Assembly: GCA_036583965.1 (NCBI GenBank)
Contig: JAZBQD010000013.1
Span: forward strand, 5,124,144 to 5,188,143
Reading direction: 5' to 3'
DNA length: 64,000 nt
Origin: Prunella strophiata
Lineage: Eukaryota; Chordata; Aves; Passeriformes; Prunellidae
Position numbers and translations under genes: made by a program. Below the pieces are notes generated by a model. That model was not told the DNA's origin, did not search any database, and worked only from the letters and a program-made list of their open reading frames with translations. This document shows positions 24,489 to 37,500 of this stretch, piece by piece (the first letter of the stretch is position 1; the number at the start of each line of letters is the position of its first letter).

Positions 24489-25168
24489 TGTCCTGGGGTG
24501 ATGCTATGATGCTTGTATCCCCAGTCGTCTGCTCTGTTTATGCTGGATATTATGTTCTGTGGCTTCAAGACTGGCTCCGAGAAGTGAAGTTTTGTTTTGT
24601 CTTGTTATCAGCCTGCTCCCCCACAGCCGACGGGACACAGACAGCAGCAAAGTACATAGTGCTGCTTTTGCTTGGGCTTGCTTGCTTTTGCTCTTGCTCT
24701 TGCTTTCCTCCTGCTTCTGCTCCTGCTTCGCTGCTTGCTTTGCTTATTACTTAGTTTAGCTAGGCAGTCCAATTTTTTTCCCTGGACTGTTTTTTTTCTT
24801 CCCCTTTCCCTTTCCTGAAAGCATCTGAACCTGCTCCGGACTGGGACTTGGGAAACACCGAGAGTTTACACCTTGTGGCCTGCAGCAGCCGTCCCCAGCG
24901 CCGGAGGGACCGATAGCAGAGCGACCACCCCCAGGAAAGACTTTCTGAATTTGTCATCTTTTTTTCAGAGCGGTGAAAGAGTGTTGTCATCTGGTACTGT
25001 TCATTTGTATGCTGGGGGGTGCTGTGCCTGTTAAATAAACAGGTTCTTTCCACTTCTCTCTCCGAGGAATCCTTCCCAAACCGGTTGGGGGGAGGGGCCG
25101 TGGGAGTTTAGGTTTTTAGAGGGACCCCCTTTGGAGGTCCTCTGCCAAATTTGCCCCAAACCAGGACA
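24489..25168 (+). mobile_element. Solo LTR of an avian endogenous retrovirus (ERVL-like)
   Basis: A 680-bp block begins TGTCCTGG and ends CCAGGACA, an 8-bp terminal inverted repeat with TG...CA ends. It is bounded by the 5-bp direct repeat GAAGA (24484-24488 and 25169-25173), the target-site duplication. AATAAA at 25034-25039, followed by a GT-rich stretch, marks the R/U5 side and sets plus orientation, opposite to MED13L. The U3 part has a GCTT/GCTC-rich pyrimidine tract (about 24660-24750). No gag, pol or env sequence is present, so this is a solo LTR left by recombination between two LTRs. A 5-bp duplication fits ERVL-type elements. More than a dozen CG dinucleotides survive, which suggests a fairly recent insertion. 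The family name is from recall of avian LTR ends, not a search. Confidence 0.9.
25034..25039 (+). terminator. LTR polyadenylation signal AATAAA
   Basis: A canonical AATAAA lies inside the solo LTR, 130 bp before its 3' end, followed by pyrimidine-rich sequence. It would define the R region boundary of the parental provirus. Confidence 0.7.
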
Positions 25169-25173
25169 GAAGA

Positions 25174-28100
25174 GAAAAAGTTCAAATTAATACTCAAGTT
25201 CTAATGACAAGAATGAGATGTCTAAGCTGACTCAGGAGCAGATGTGCTCCCATATTTTTATCAAAAAAACAGACAAATTATCTTAAAAGCCACTTGTTCT
25301 CTGGGTTGTAAAAGATAGAAGAGAGGCAGGAAAGGAAGCAGTGGCAGGCAAGGGAGATAAACAATCTTGTGCTTTCTAGAAAGAGAAAAGATCATCTCTG
25401 ACTGCTACGGGTGGAGGAGCAGCAGGAGCTCAGTGGGAGCAGGGAGGAGTGGGATGGACAGAGAAGGAACAGTGAAAGAAAGGAAGGTACCAAAGGTGCC
25501 CAGCTCATTCTAAAGAGCAATGCTTGTAGCTGGGTGCCTTTACTGGTGATGGAAGTGTGAGGCAGCCAGGGAAAAAAGGATGGCTAAATTTGTCTGTGTG
25601 AAGTTTAAACTGCCAGCAATGAATCTGAGAAAATCTCTAGAAATGTGGCTGTGGATGAAAGGATAAAAACAGTTCAGGAGCAGAGTAGATTGATTCCTTC
25701 CCTACATCACAGTGATATTTAGATGACATTTCAGGTAGAACTGGTAGGGATGAAGCAAGTAGTAAATGCAAACTGTTACTTTCAAGCAAGTGTAATGCTA
25801 AAAAATAGAAGTTGTTGGAAATAGAGATAAGATTTAAAAATCAAGCTTCAGGCAGTCCCATATATGCTGACCCATTTGACAGTCAAAATGTGTCAAAACT
25901 TGTGAACAGGTTTTCACTCTGTTTTTTTAAAAGAAAGAATGAGAATGTCTGTGTTTCACAGAGGCTTTGGGAGCTTCAGGTGCAAGTGGGACAGAGAACT
26001 GGCCAGAAGACCTTGCAAGGAAGGCCCAGGAAGGAGTTTATTTTCAAGTGGAAGTGAGGAACAGTTTTGTGCTCCAGCTTGTCCTGTTGGTTTCTGTGAG
26101 ACACCATTGCAACTTTACATTTAAATATTCTGCAGAACCAAAGCAAATGAGCTGCTTGGAAAAACAGAGAGAAGCAAATGACAACTGAAACTACTCAGGA
26201 ATAAAAGGGGAGTGTGATTTAGGCAGAGCAAAATGGCAAATACTTTTAAATTGTAAATTATTTTTGCACTCACAAGAGGAAAGAATGGTGATTTGGCAAG
26301 ATACCTTGCATTAGGAATAAACATACCTGAGTTTCTGAAGGATTTAATAATCTAACATGAAGCTCCCAGTAGCCCTGCAGGCAGAGGATGGGCCTGTTGG
26401 GTCATGGTTTCATACCATCAAAGAGAGAGATTTCATCTTTCAGATGTTGTTGTGCTCGCTTGGTAAGAATTCAGCTTATTAAAAGGTGTTAAATAAGGTA
26501 CAGGATAAAAATACTACAAGAGGAAAAAAAAATATTTCAGTCTAAAAGGCAAAGTAATATGCAAATAACATTTGGCAAACACATTCTGAGAACAAAACTC
26601 AGAGTTTATTTGTTGGAATAGGTTGTGGGGTAACTCTGGATGGTGATGCTGCTTGGTGTGCCATGACCCTGGAATCAGCCAGGCAGGCAACACCCCGTGC
26701 TGCACATGTGGAATGTGCAGCTTTTGGCATGGGAGCCCAAATATTAAAATTGGCCCATAAATCTGAGTACAGTTTTCAGGGTTTAAGAATCTTATTTTAT
26801 CTGGATTAAAGTCCTCTTCCCCTCTGGCATTAGAAGGTGTTTATGACTGTAAAAACAAGAATTGAGAAGTATTGCACTGAAATATCTAAGGGCTTCTCCT
26901 GCCAAACTTACAAGGTTTACTTTGCAGTTTAAAATTAAAACAAACAAAAAATTAATCTGCCAGTATGGTCTTTGTGGACAAAGTGCAGGAAAAGAATGGG
27001 CAAATGAAATTCAGCACTCCAAATATTTTTTTGGAATTCTAAAAATAATTTTCCTTTCCTGTGGTGGGAAAAGATAAGGTGAAGTTTTTTCTTTTAAGTC
27101 CTAAGAAATCTTGGGGTTTTTGAAAGTCATGCTCAAATAATGTTACAAAAAAGATGAATAAAAACTGTGGCTCCTGCCTGTGATCAGTGACCACATCAGA
27201 ACCTGGATTAACGCTGCTCTTTGCCTTCTGTTATCTTCCAACCATTCCTCCTTCAAATGTCCATGGGCAGAAACAGTTTCCACAATCTGGAAAGGTGTAA
27301 AAAACACTTTCTAGGCAGCAGCTCTGGAGCTTCAGGCCATTATCAACCACTGTGCAGATTATTTTGTCCAAATTCAGATCCTTGTAGGGACTTACTTAAT
27401 AGGAATTGCCAATTTCTCCTCTTATCTTCCCTCTAGATCCATTTTTCTTGTCATTAAAACATATTTTATTGTTGTGCTCTTCAATTTTGTGCATCTTGAT
27501 TTGTACATCTGAGGGAACAAAGCTGCATTGAAAAGAGAACAAACCATTCTGCAGGTTTGGGATCTGAAGAGGGAAGGACAGCTGTGCAGTCAGTGAGCTT
27601 CTATGGGATGGAGAGCAGAGGGTTTGGAGTAGATATCTCTGCAATGGACTTCACTATTTAAGGAGAGATTGGGGTTCAGGTCATACCCCTGAAAAGAAAT
27701 CATTCACAGACTAAACCAGCTGCTCAGTGCCAGGTATGCTGACCAAAATCCAAAGGTGATGACCCTGCATTTCACTCACACACAGTGATATTTGTAATAA
27801 TTTTTATATTATTCACATTTAAGTCTGTTCTTCCTTCTGTCTTTGCTTCCTCTCACCCCATTCTGAACTGGAGACTGAGCAACCCAGTGGAGGCTCATCA
27901 GTAATAATGAGATTGAATAAGAAATGTTCTGTTTTACATTCTGTTACCACTGTGACCTCATTAAGGCCCTTTTGTTCTGGAACCCTTGGTATCAGGACTT
28001 CCCTTCGGCCATGGAGCTGTCAAGTTCACTCACAGCTCACTTATAAGAAATGTAAATCAAAGCAAATAGTCAGCTCTGGCTAAATTCTGCCTTCAGAACA

Positions 28101-30698
28101 TATATGAACTGTATTTTTATGGGAAACAAAACATGCAAAAGGCGAAGCTCACTCTGGTAAAGATCCAACCATTAAAATAATTTACTGGATATCTTTGATG
28201 TTCATTTTCTTCAGCTGTAAGCATTCAGTGATCCATCAACTGCAGATAAATGTTGTGCTGAAAGCTTTCTCTGAAATTATGAGAAGGAATAAAGGAATTA
28301 GAGCCATAAGACTTTCAGAGATGCCCTGTGTTGACATCCCTGTTTCCAAGCCCTATTAAATGAAACAATGCATTTTTCTGAGGTTTTAAGGTTGCACATG
28401 CCCTAATTTACAATGGAATTACAGAGCAAATCCTATTTTGCTACCACTCCTACTATAAAATATTTAAAATATTCACCTTACAAGATAATATACTTGTATA
28501 CAATAAAATATTTCAACTGCTTTTAATTTAATCAACTGCTTTCTTGGTTACTCAAGAAACTATCTATGCCTTGAAATATTTGTGTAAAGGGACCCTATCT
28601 TTCAGCTCAGAGATATCTGTTCAGCCTTCTGTTTTCCTGCAGCCCAGTGAATATTGCTTTTTTTTGATTTTTCTGACACTTGTTTCAGGAAGAAACTGAA
28701 ATGTTTGTCTTTCCTTTCTTTGACATACAAAGAAAGGAATTACACAGGGATATTTATTATTTTCCTGTGTGGAGCCTGCAGCCTCTTGGCCTCGTTTAAG
28801 TCACACAACAGAACTAATACCTGCATTCCCTCTCAGCCAATCATTTTGGCTGAAAATCCTTTGACTGAGATTTTATGCAGAAGAAAAATTAAAAAATCAA
28901 GTGAGTTTGCAAAGGAGATGGAAAGAGTAACACTGACCCAGGCCTGGCCAGGAAAGTGCTCCCTGGTCCAAACCGAGGAGCTGTCCCTGCCTCCCCAAGG
29001 TTCACCTCCTGATCCAATAGGGAACAGTTCACATGAGCCCCTGTATTTTCTGAAATCACAGAGGATCCTGGTCCAGTCTAATCAGAGGTGACCTTCAGTT
29101 TTCTGGCACATGGACCTAAAATGGACAGAGACCAGCTGTTTGCACTTGCTGATCTGTGGCTTGATGGATACAAACTTATTTTGAAATGTGCTTGGTTTTG
29201 CTAACAGAGATTTTTATTTTTTTTTAAATGATTGACAAAGCTACAAGTCACAGCGCTCTGCAGAGCCTAAATTCTATTCTACACCTTCAAGCTAATACAG
29301 TATTTTGACAAAACACAGTTGGTGTTCCAAATCCATATTTGGAAGAAATGTGTTTGTGTAAAATCTCAACTCACATCAGAGCTGTAGAGTTTGAGTAAAA
29401 GGAGAAACTTAGGAGTAGCAATTCTACTGAATCTCTAGGTCTCAATATTAAGCCACTAAAATGGACTGGATGAAGGCACACAAATCATTGTTTTGTTGTT
29501 GTTTACATTGTAAATATACAAAGTCTTTGCTAGGATTCAGCTGGGTGCAGACCCCTGCGTTGCAGGAGGAGCACATTCCCAGTCTACATCCAGGCATTGG
29601 AATTGTTTGCAGCTGAAGGTCAGACACACCCCTTGTGTCCCTGTGGTACCTGCCAGGGAGGAGCTCCTCATCCTATCCCTCAGTGTGAACTATTCCAATC
29701 ACTTATCAGAATACTGAAAACTTGGATGATGTCAAAATGGAAGGAAGGATTTGGAAGCATGAGAGCTGGGTAACAATTCCAGCACAACCCTCAGCTCACT
29801 TTGTGGTTTCAGGCAAGACTCCTGGCTGCCTGTCTGTGATACAGGTCAAATATTTTAGGTGCTACTCACAGATGTTAAATGAAGGATTACATTATTACTG
29901 TAACAAGTTACTCTAGAATACTACTTTTGAGGTAATTACACCATTTATGAGCCAAAATCCAATCTGTACCCTTAGAGCCAATTTGTCCCTTTGGAGCCAA
30001 CTGCCATCAATTTTCAGCCCCTGTGTCACAGTGTCACACTTCTATCCCAAGTTACTTCTTGAGGTCAAATTCTCCCATCACCAGTGTTGCCTGCTCTCTG
30101 TGTGTGCTCTGGCTCCAGCCTGGGATTAACCAGTTCCACCCAGGACAGTCTGGGAATCACTGCTCTAGTCCTGCCTCTCAGGAAAGGAGGGTACAATCCA
30201 TGGGAGTTTCTGGCCTGTGAGCCCTCAGTGTTCCTTCAGGAGGTAACACACTCAGTGGTGCCCCTTTAAATCCAGTTTTCATATATAATATGAGCTGTGG
30301 TGCTTTGACCCGAACACAAAATTTACATTGTAGCAGTTGGAAAATCCCTCCAGTCCATCTGCCCCTTATGATGGAATCTCCAGAAAATGCAGACATATTC
30401 CATAGGCTGGAATAAGTGAGGTGAGGCTCCACCTCACCTAAAGAGAACCCACTTTAATTTAAACAAGGCAGCACAGCCCAGAAGTATGCCTGTGTATCAC
30501 ACCCAGTGCTTGGTGAGCTGCACTCCCTCTCTGGGAGCAGTAGGCAGGGAGCTGGGCAGTGCAGAAATAACTCCCAAACTCTGCTCTCTGGACTGCTCCT
30601 GTCTCTTGTAATTACTTCTACTTGGAGATGTCTGCCAAATTCTTCCCAGTGGACATATGGCCTCAGCAGGTAGGAACAGGCCGAAAGTGCTTTTCTTG
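25174..30698. other. Intergenic DNA, repeat-poor
   Basis: No CR1, LTR or gene is recognised. The stretch at about 27.95-28.35 kb has no repeat words and several TAAA/ATTA-rich motifs and may be conserved noncoding sequence. An open frame at 28654-29091 begins with TTG and has no recognised domain. Confidence 0.5.
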
Positions 30699-30712
30699 CA
30701 CTGACGTCAGTG
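30699..30712. promoter_or_regulatory. 14-bp perfect palindrome containing a CRE (TGACGTCA)
   Basis: CACTGACGTCAGTG is self-complementary over 14 bases and carries the full consensus site for CREB/ATF factors. Its central CG survives in a region where CG is rare, which hints at selection or lack of methylation. It lies about 70 bp from an AT-rich candidate conserved element and about 12 kb upstream of the MED13L ATG. Function is inferred. Confidence 0.55.
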
Positions 30713-30779
30713 GGGGAAGCGTGACTGAATGCAGCTCCCATGAAAATTAAACATTACCTGACTCCTGCCCTTTTATCAG

Positions 30780-31090
30780 AACAGCAGCATGGCCTAGTTA
30801 TTCCTACAGCTTCTTGAGAAATCTTCAGGCGTTGCTTTCATATAGAAAGTGTCTTTACACTTAATTAGACGATAATGCCAGTCAGCTTCTGCTAATTATT
30901 TGTATTTTTGCTTAACGCTTATAAATCTACTTGTTCAGGTATTATTACAAGCTAATATTTGTCTTGTAACACACATTAGTCATTACAATTAGCAAGTAGA
31001 AATAGATTAGTCATGCGTAAACAATCTCATAAATGAAGTATTTATGCCCCCTTTGGGGATGGAAAGGAAGGTAATTTGAGCCTTTTATGA
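30780..31090. promoter_or_regulatory. Candidate conserved noncoding element, homeobox-motif rich
   Basis: About 300 bp of AT-rich sequence without repeat signatures. It is dense in homeodomain-type cores: TTAATTAG, GCTAATTATT, GCTAATATTT, ACATTAGTCATTACAATTAG and TAGATTAGTCAT. Such clusters are typical of vertebrate developmental enhancers. There is no conserved coding frame. Assignment rests on composition and motif density only, and no alignment was possible. Confidence 0.35.
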
Positions 31091-31515
31091 TTATCAAGGG
31101 AAAGCTGACTGGTATCTTCTATTCATACTGTTGTTTCAAGATTTCTTTTGGGGCAAACTCACTGGTTGGAGGTTTCCTTTAAAGTCCAGTAGCACCACGA
31201 GAAGTGTTATGGATTTAATGAAAACCATCAGGTGTTACCTTATTCTAAACTGCTGGTCTGCATTGTTCAAAACTCATCACTTTTTTCTTTCAAAAATCTG
31301 TTTAGTTAATATTTCAGCTTTTCCCGTGGCTGCAGGAAAGCTCCCTTTCCCATCTCTGAATTTAGATGTTTTTTGCAGTGAACAAGAACATTTATCCTCA
31401 GATTTAGGACCTCTATCACCTCTCCCTGAGAAAGACAGGAGATTACAAAACTGTCACCCTAACCTGTGACATAGAGAGCTCCCTGCTCAAACCCAATCCA
31501 AGCCATTACCAGGAA

Positions 31516-31563
31516 CTTCAAGAGATACCTTCCAAGAAGATACCTTTCAAGAGGTACCTTCCA
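31516..31563 (+). repeat. Three imperfect 16-bp tandem copies
   Basis: CTTCAAGAGATAC, CTTCCAAGAAGATAC and CTTTCAAGAGGTAC follow one another at about 16-bp spacing. It is a small local duplication without further signs of function. Confidence 0.6.
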
Positions 31564-34500
31564 TTATGCAATGAGTTGATCAGAAATGTGAGTTAGCAAG
31601 TTTGCTTCGAGCAATTTTAAAAGGAAAGAGTCTGCAGAATTCCATACTTTTTATTCCATTTCCCAGTGGCTTTTCTGTGTCTCTTTTACATAAAATTTCA
31701 CCCTGTTTCTTCCCAGTTTGGCGAGGCACTCAAAGTCACTCTTAGTGTGTGCATATAAAATCTCCTAAAATGTCACTTTTGAAATAATTGGTCTAAGCCA
31801 ATCCATAAAGCCATTTTAAAATGAAAATTCCAAGTAATTTCCTATAGGTGAATTTAACAGCTGTGGATTGTTTCCCCACTGGCTCCCTGCACTGCCCACA
31901 GGTGAGGGCACTGTCCCTGACTGTAACAAACCATCCTATTCCCACCCAGACCTTCCTTTTTCCCTTTGCTCTCTTTAATTTCATCTAATATTTCAATGCA
32001 AAATCGAGCAGCTCACAGCTCTTCCTCAAGGAAACATTTTCTCCAACTAAAGAAGTTGTCAAGCTTCCCGAAGGAAGGTGGGAAGAAGGGAATATTTGTT
32101 GCTATGTTTAGCACAATTACAGAAATAGGTCACATACTGTTTCTGAAGGAAATGGATCACCAGCATAGAGGCCCCCACAACTCATCCTGGTCTCCCTCCC
32201 TCCACCCCCGTACACAGTGCTTGAAGCATTCCAGCCTCCTTGCCAAATTCCCTCACAAATACTTTAATTCTTTACGTGCATGTCTCATTCCATCTGTTCC
32301 ACATGCTCTTTATGCCATTTACATTCACTGGCAGGGGCTGTGAGATGACACCACACAGTGCAAATTTGCTGGGGTTTGAAGCAGTTTTGGGATGGCAGGA
32401 GGGAAAAGCAGAGCAGCTCCAGGTCTGGGGTTTGCTCCCTGAGCCCAGGGATCGTCCAGCTCGGGGCAGAGTGTTGGGAGTGTCACCAGCAGGTTCCCAC
32501 AGCAGTGCCTCCAGCATCAGGAGGAAAGAAACACTCTCCTGCAGAGGATTTGTGATGGGCCTGCAGGTGTAGGAGAATTTGTGCCCAAATAAACAACAAC
32601 AACAAGAGAAGTGTGATGTAAAGGAGGAATTAAGGAATGCAGCACTCAATGGGGAAGGTGGAATCACTTCTTACCAAATGCTTTCCATGTGCTCCTCCAC
32701 CACAGGAGCAAACCACAGCCTGGGAGCCTTCAGGATCTGCCTTTGGGAAGTATCCATTGGCTTTGGGGTTTGGCAGTGTGGTCACCCCAGCTCAGAGCCA
32801 TCTGTAAAGTCTGGAATGCACAGAGAGGCCATTGCAAATGTCTGTGGGACACAGATTTAAGGGTATTTTCCAGGATAAGAATAGGGAAAAAACCCCAGCT
32901 CTTCAGGTTTCACTACAAGGGGACATCCACACCACCAACCCACAGATCAGCTGTGAGTGCTTGGTCTTCAACTCCTTGAACAAATTATATGGCAGCCTCA
33001 AGCCCCAAAATTTCAATTATGCTGTGAGTGCTAAACACCAAACCTGGTCACCAAACCTTTTCTTTCACCTCCACAAGAGAGTCCCAGATGAAAGAAACAT
33101 GAACTTAAGGGACATATAGGAGTCCAACAGAGATTCCAGGGAAAAACACCAAAACTGAGAGGCTTGGGCACAGCCTGCCTTGTGGAAGGCACCTGCAGCA
33201 GCCCCCCAGGACCCCCAGTGTACCCAGTGCAAGGAGTCTGGTGTCCTGGCAGTGACAGCACAGCTGGAGAGCTGGAATGTGTTACAAATATCCATTTCTC
33301 AGACCATTATGCAATACAGCTACTTTACTGCTCTTATTAAGAGGCTGTGAAAGTACATGCTAGATTTCATCAGAGGTCAGTCAACAGTTCTAACCTTCCC
33401 TTTTCCCAAAGTGAGACAGCTCAGCTTGCTTACCTGGCAAAACAGATTTCTCAATCTTTACCTCTCCATTTTTCCACATTCCTTTCCTCATCTTAATTTT
33501 CCTGCTTAGCTTGTGTGCTCTACCCCATACCCATGTTATCCTCTACCCCATCTCTCTCTTTGCTCCCTGCCTGTTATTGCTACACTGTCTTTAATGTTTG
33601 CCTGCTCCCTTTTCCTGCCAAGCTCCAGTTTTCAACCGCTGTGAAAACGTTTGATTCACACAGTTCATTGTTTCTTCTTCAAAGGAATCATCCTCCAAAA
33701 TAACCTGCATGTGCTGGAGAAAAGGCAGGGAAGGGAAGCCTGGCATTCCCTGCTGATTCTCAGTTTGAAGCCTTGTAGGCAACTGCCCAGCAAATGAGGA
33801 AAATAAGGAAAATAACAGTCACTGTCCTGGAGGGGGAGGGAATTGAGTCTTTGCAGCACAGCACTGGATTTTTGATCCGGACTTTCTCAGGCAAAAGAAA
33901 AAAAACCTAAATTCTTTATAGTCCAAACTCTCTGTCCTTTACACATGTCCCAAATTAACCTGGAATAATACATCTTGGATTCCTGATCACTTCATACCTG
34001 CTTGATAAATTGTAGCAAAGTGTCAAAATCTGAGGTGATGGCATGAACCTGACAGTTGGTTTGGTCTGAGGCTGAGAACTCCCAGAGATGTTGATCTGTC
34101 TGGGAAAGAGCTGAGGGAGAGCTTGCAGTGGGGTCAGGCTTGTGCATCACTCTGCCCAAGGGAAGGCACAGCTCTCTCAGGATTTCCTTGGCACACTTGT
34201 TCATGGGGAAAGTTTGGTTCCTCAGCAGACAGAAACAGAGACAAAATGTCAGTGGAAACCCTGAGAGAGGGGGGTGTTTGAAGTGTCTTCCTCCAGCAAG
34301 GTTTAAACCTCATGGTTCTCAGGTACAAAGTGCTGACCTCCATGGCCACCTCTGCTCACCTCCCAGAGAACTGGAGCTACATCCAAGATCATTCCCCTTG
34401 TGTTTAGGTACCTGAGGTGAACCTTTTTGGAAACATGCTCTGCAGACACTGGGGCAATGTCCCCTGTCACTCCAGTAGCAGGGAAATGGGAGACATCTCC

Positions 34501-37500
34501 CATGGAAATGACCTCAGTATGAAATTATAGGGTGTTTGTTCCAAGTGGAGCATTCCCCACCCTTGCTTTGATGATAGCCCAGTGTGCAGCACTATGAGAT
34601 ACATTGGGCAAAACAGAAGAATTATTAAAGCCTAATGAGTAAAGCACAGTCTTATTTTGCCTCCTTTTCTACTGACTGTTTTACCTAATGACAGGTAAGG
34701 CCCTGTGCAAACACATCTCTTTGAACCATAGAACCACTGAAACCATGGGGAATAGTCTCATGCCATGAATTCCATGCACCTGCGAGGATATTTTCCTTCT
34801 AAGGTTGTTATTGCACCTTTTAGATTTTTCTTCTCTTTTTAGGTGTCTATTGTCTTTGCTAATTACTGCAATATCTTTACTTTTGCACATTTCATCCTTA
34901 GCATGTGCTGCTTGCAGAATTGTGGAGAGAAAGAAATCCTCTTTCAGCCCATTTAGTGTCCTGTTGGGGGGGAGAAAACCAGGAGGGTGGGATCCAATAA
35001 ATGTTGAGTAGAACCATCCAGGTAAGTGTGTCCCACTGGCTCCATTTCACCAAATTTAAGTGATTCTACATTACAAGTGATTTCCCTGTTTTACCTTTTG
35101 TCTTCTTTCCAGACAGATTTGAAATTTTCACTTCTTCTCATCATAAAGTATCACAGAACCTTGTGTTATACACAGTATATATAATCTATGGTTTCTTATA
35201 CTATTTTTGTGACCTTATAGTTGGAAGCCAGCACCACTTGAGAATGACAACTATGAGAAATATTTCCTATTCTCCACCTGGGTGCCAAGTACAAATCAAA
35301 AAGATAGGTGAGAAAAATTCCTAATAGAAATATGTCCACAAAAATCATCTTTGTCCTTAGCAAAATAATACTCATTAAGAAATAAGTATGGAATAAAATC
35401 ACCACCCAAATAATTTACAAGTGAAATATCAGGAACAAGGACACTGGGAACAGCAAGGCCACTTATTGTTTAGGATAGACTTCAGTGTCTCCTGTGGTTG
35501 AGGTACAAAAAAGTCTTCTGAGTGGAGGGGGGAACTCTTCATGTGCAGAATAAGTAGAGGAGAAACAAGAGTAACCAGTTAAGACATGAAGAGAAGCTCC
35601 AGCCTTTGGAAAACACAGTGTGTATTCACACCAAGCACCAGGCACAGAGTGAATTGAATAAAATAGTTCTGAGTAGTAATCCCAGTGGGACTTGGGCCAA
35701 AGGGTGAAAGGAAGGGAACACATTGGAGCTGTGATTCAAGATGTCCTGGAATCCTTCCTGACCTGCTGGGTCAGAATTTCTGACTCGACACCCTGCCTTT
35801 ACTCAGAATAGGAAACTGGATCCTGACTGCAGGTTTCTTTTTATAGAGCAAACTCTATTGCCAACTTCCTCTGGAGCACGAGTTTATCCCTCCTGGTCTT
35901 TAGGCACTACACCACTCACAAGACACAAGTGCAAGAGAACGTGAGTTCTGCTCCCCAACATGGCCCAGCCATTCTCCAGAAGGCAAACAAGAGGCCCAGA
36001 GCTTGTCTTTATTCCCTGTGTAGGGATTACAGAAAGCACTGAAGGGTTTAAAACCAGCTGGCTCATCTTTGGCCTCCTCCTTCTCCCCCTCCAAACTTGG
36101 CCAACATGAAAGGACAGCGACGCGGGCCAAGAAATGCTTGCCAGGATTAGAGGCTAAATTGGAGATTTCTTGTGTGCTGCAGTAACAGGCAGGGGATGGG
36201 AAATCATGCTCTGGGAGAGACCTTGATCACCAGGATTTTCATTGAATTTCTCCGGACAGAGTCCGTCCTGAGGGATCAGACAAGACCTGTCAGTTGGTTT
36301 GGGGCACTGCAGCTGATAAGTTTTCACACCACAGTCTGGGGTGTGTTCTAGCTCTGGTGTTGATTACAACTTAGAAAGGGAAAGCTTTGAAATAATTGTG
36401 GTCCCTTTTGTATTATTCTACAATTGAAAAGGAGAATTTTATCCCTTTGTTTGCACTGAATGGTAAAGATCAATACTGCATTTAAAATACATGAATCATG
36501 TAAGCAAGGCAAAACCTCTCAGAACCTTTTTGGATGTTGAGAGAGCACCTCCTCTTTTAAAACCATCCACGTACTTAAATCAATATTGATCATTTATTCC
36601 CATTGTATCTCACATGAAATTTTTGGAGTGAATTAATCCCAGAACACATGATATTAATTAATCTTGCAATTTCCTTCTTATTGAGGCAACTCCTCAAGTC
36701 TGTGACGAAGGCAGAGTTAGCAGGCAGGTTCCAGCTCTTGGCACCCAGTTTGGGTTTGAATGAAATGCAGGTATTAAGTGACTTGCCCAAGGTTATGAAA
36801 AAATTATAGAGCAGCAACCTAACACAGAAACCACAGAACCAAGTGAGGCACTTAAACAGAAAGGCCTCTTGTCTCATCCAAGAAATTTAAAAATAACATC
36901 TCCATAAAGAACAAAATTCCAGACAAAGGTGCATGTGATACCACATTTAACATTTGCTGTCCTATAAAGGAAATTCATTTTAAGAAGTCAGACAGAAATT
37001 TAAGTAGTAAGCCAGTAATAAGATGCAAAGAAAGTGTTCCTATTCTCCCTATAGAACCCAAACTCTATGGATTTATGTTATAATATGTTTTCCAGAGGTA
37101 AGATCTTGGTTTTGGAAAATTGGAAGGAACTGCACCAGAACCATTTTCAGCACCAGTTCCCTCCATGGCTTTAGCCCCTTTTTCTGTTTGCAGCACGGGA
37201 AGAGTTTGAATGTCAGGGATCTGTTTCATGAGCTCCCCTGGGCCAACTTCAGTCCTTGCACCAGCAGAAGTAACATTTCAAAACTACTAAAATAACAGTT
37301 TCTAAAACTACTAATGTGTCCAGGCCCTGCTCATTTTTAGCAGGATGGATCTGATCTCATTTTGACAAAAACTATTTTTCAAAATTCCCCCTGTACCTTC
37401 AATTATTTGCCAAATCTGGCACAGAAACCTGGACTAGGTGACTTTCTTCTCCCTCTTTTTCACAAATACAGTGATTTAGGGAGAAGAAGGAAATTGATTC

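Noticed and set aside
24484..25173. A full provirus at the LTR
   Set aside because: Only one LTR is present, with matching target duplications directly at both ends, and no internal coding sequence.
28654..29091. 145-codon open frame, plus strand
   Set aside because: It begins with TTG, and an ATG-started version would be under 60 codons. No domain or splice context is seen.
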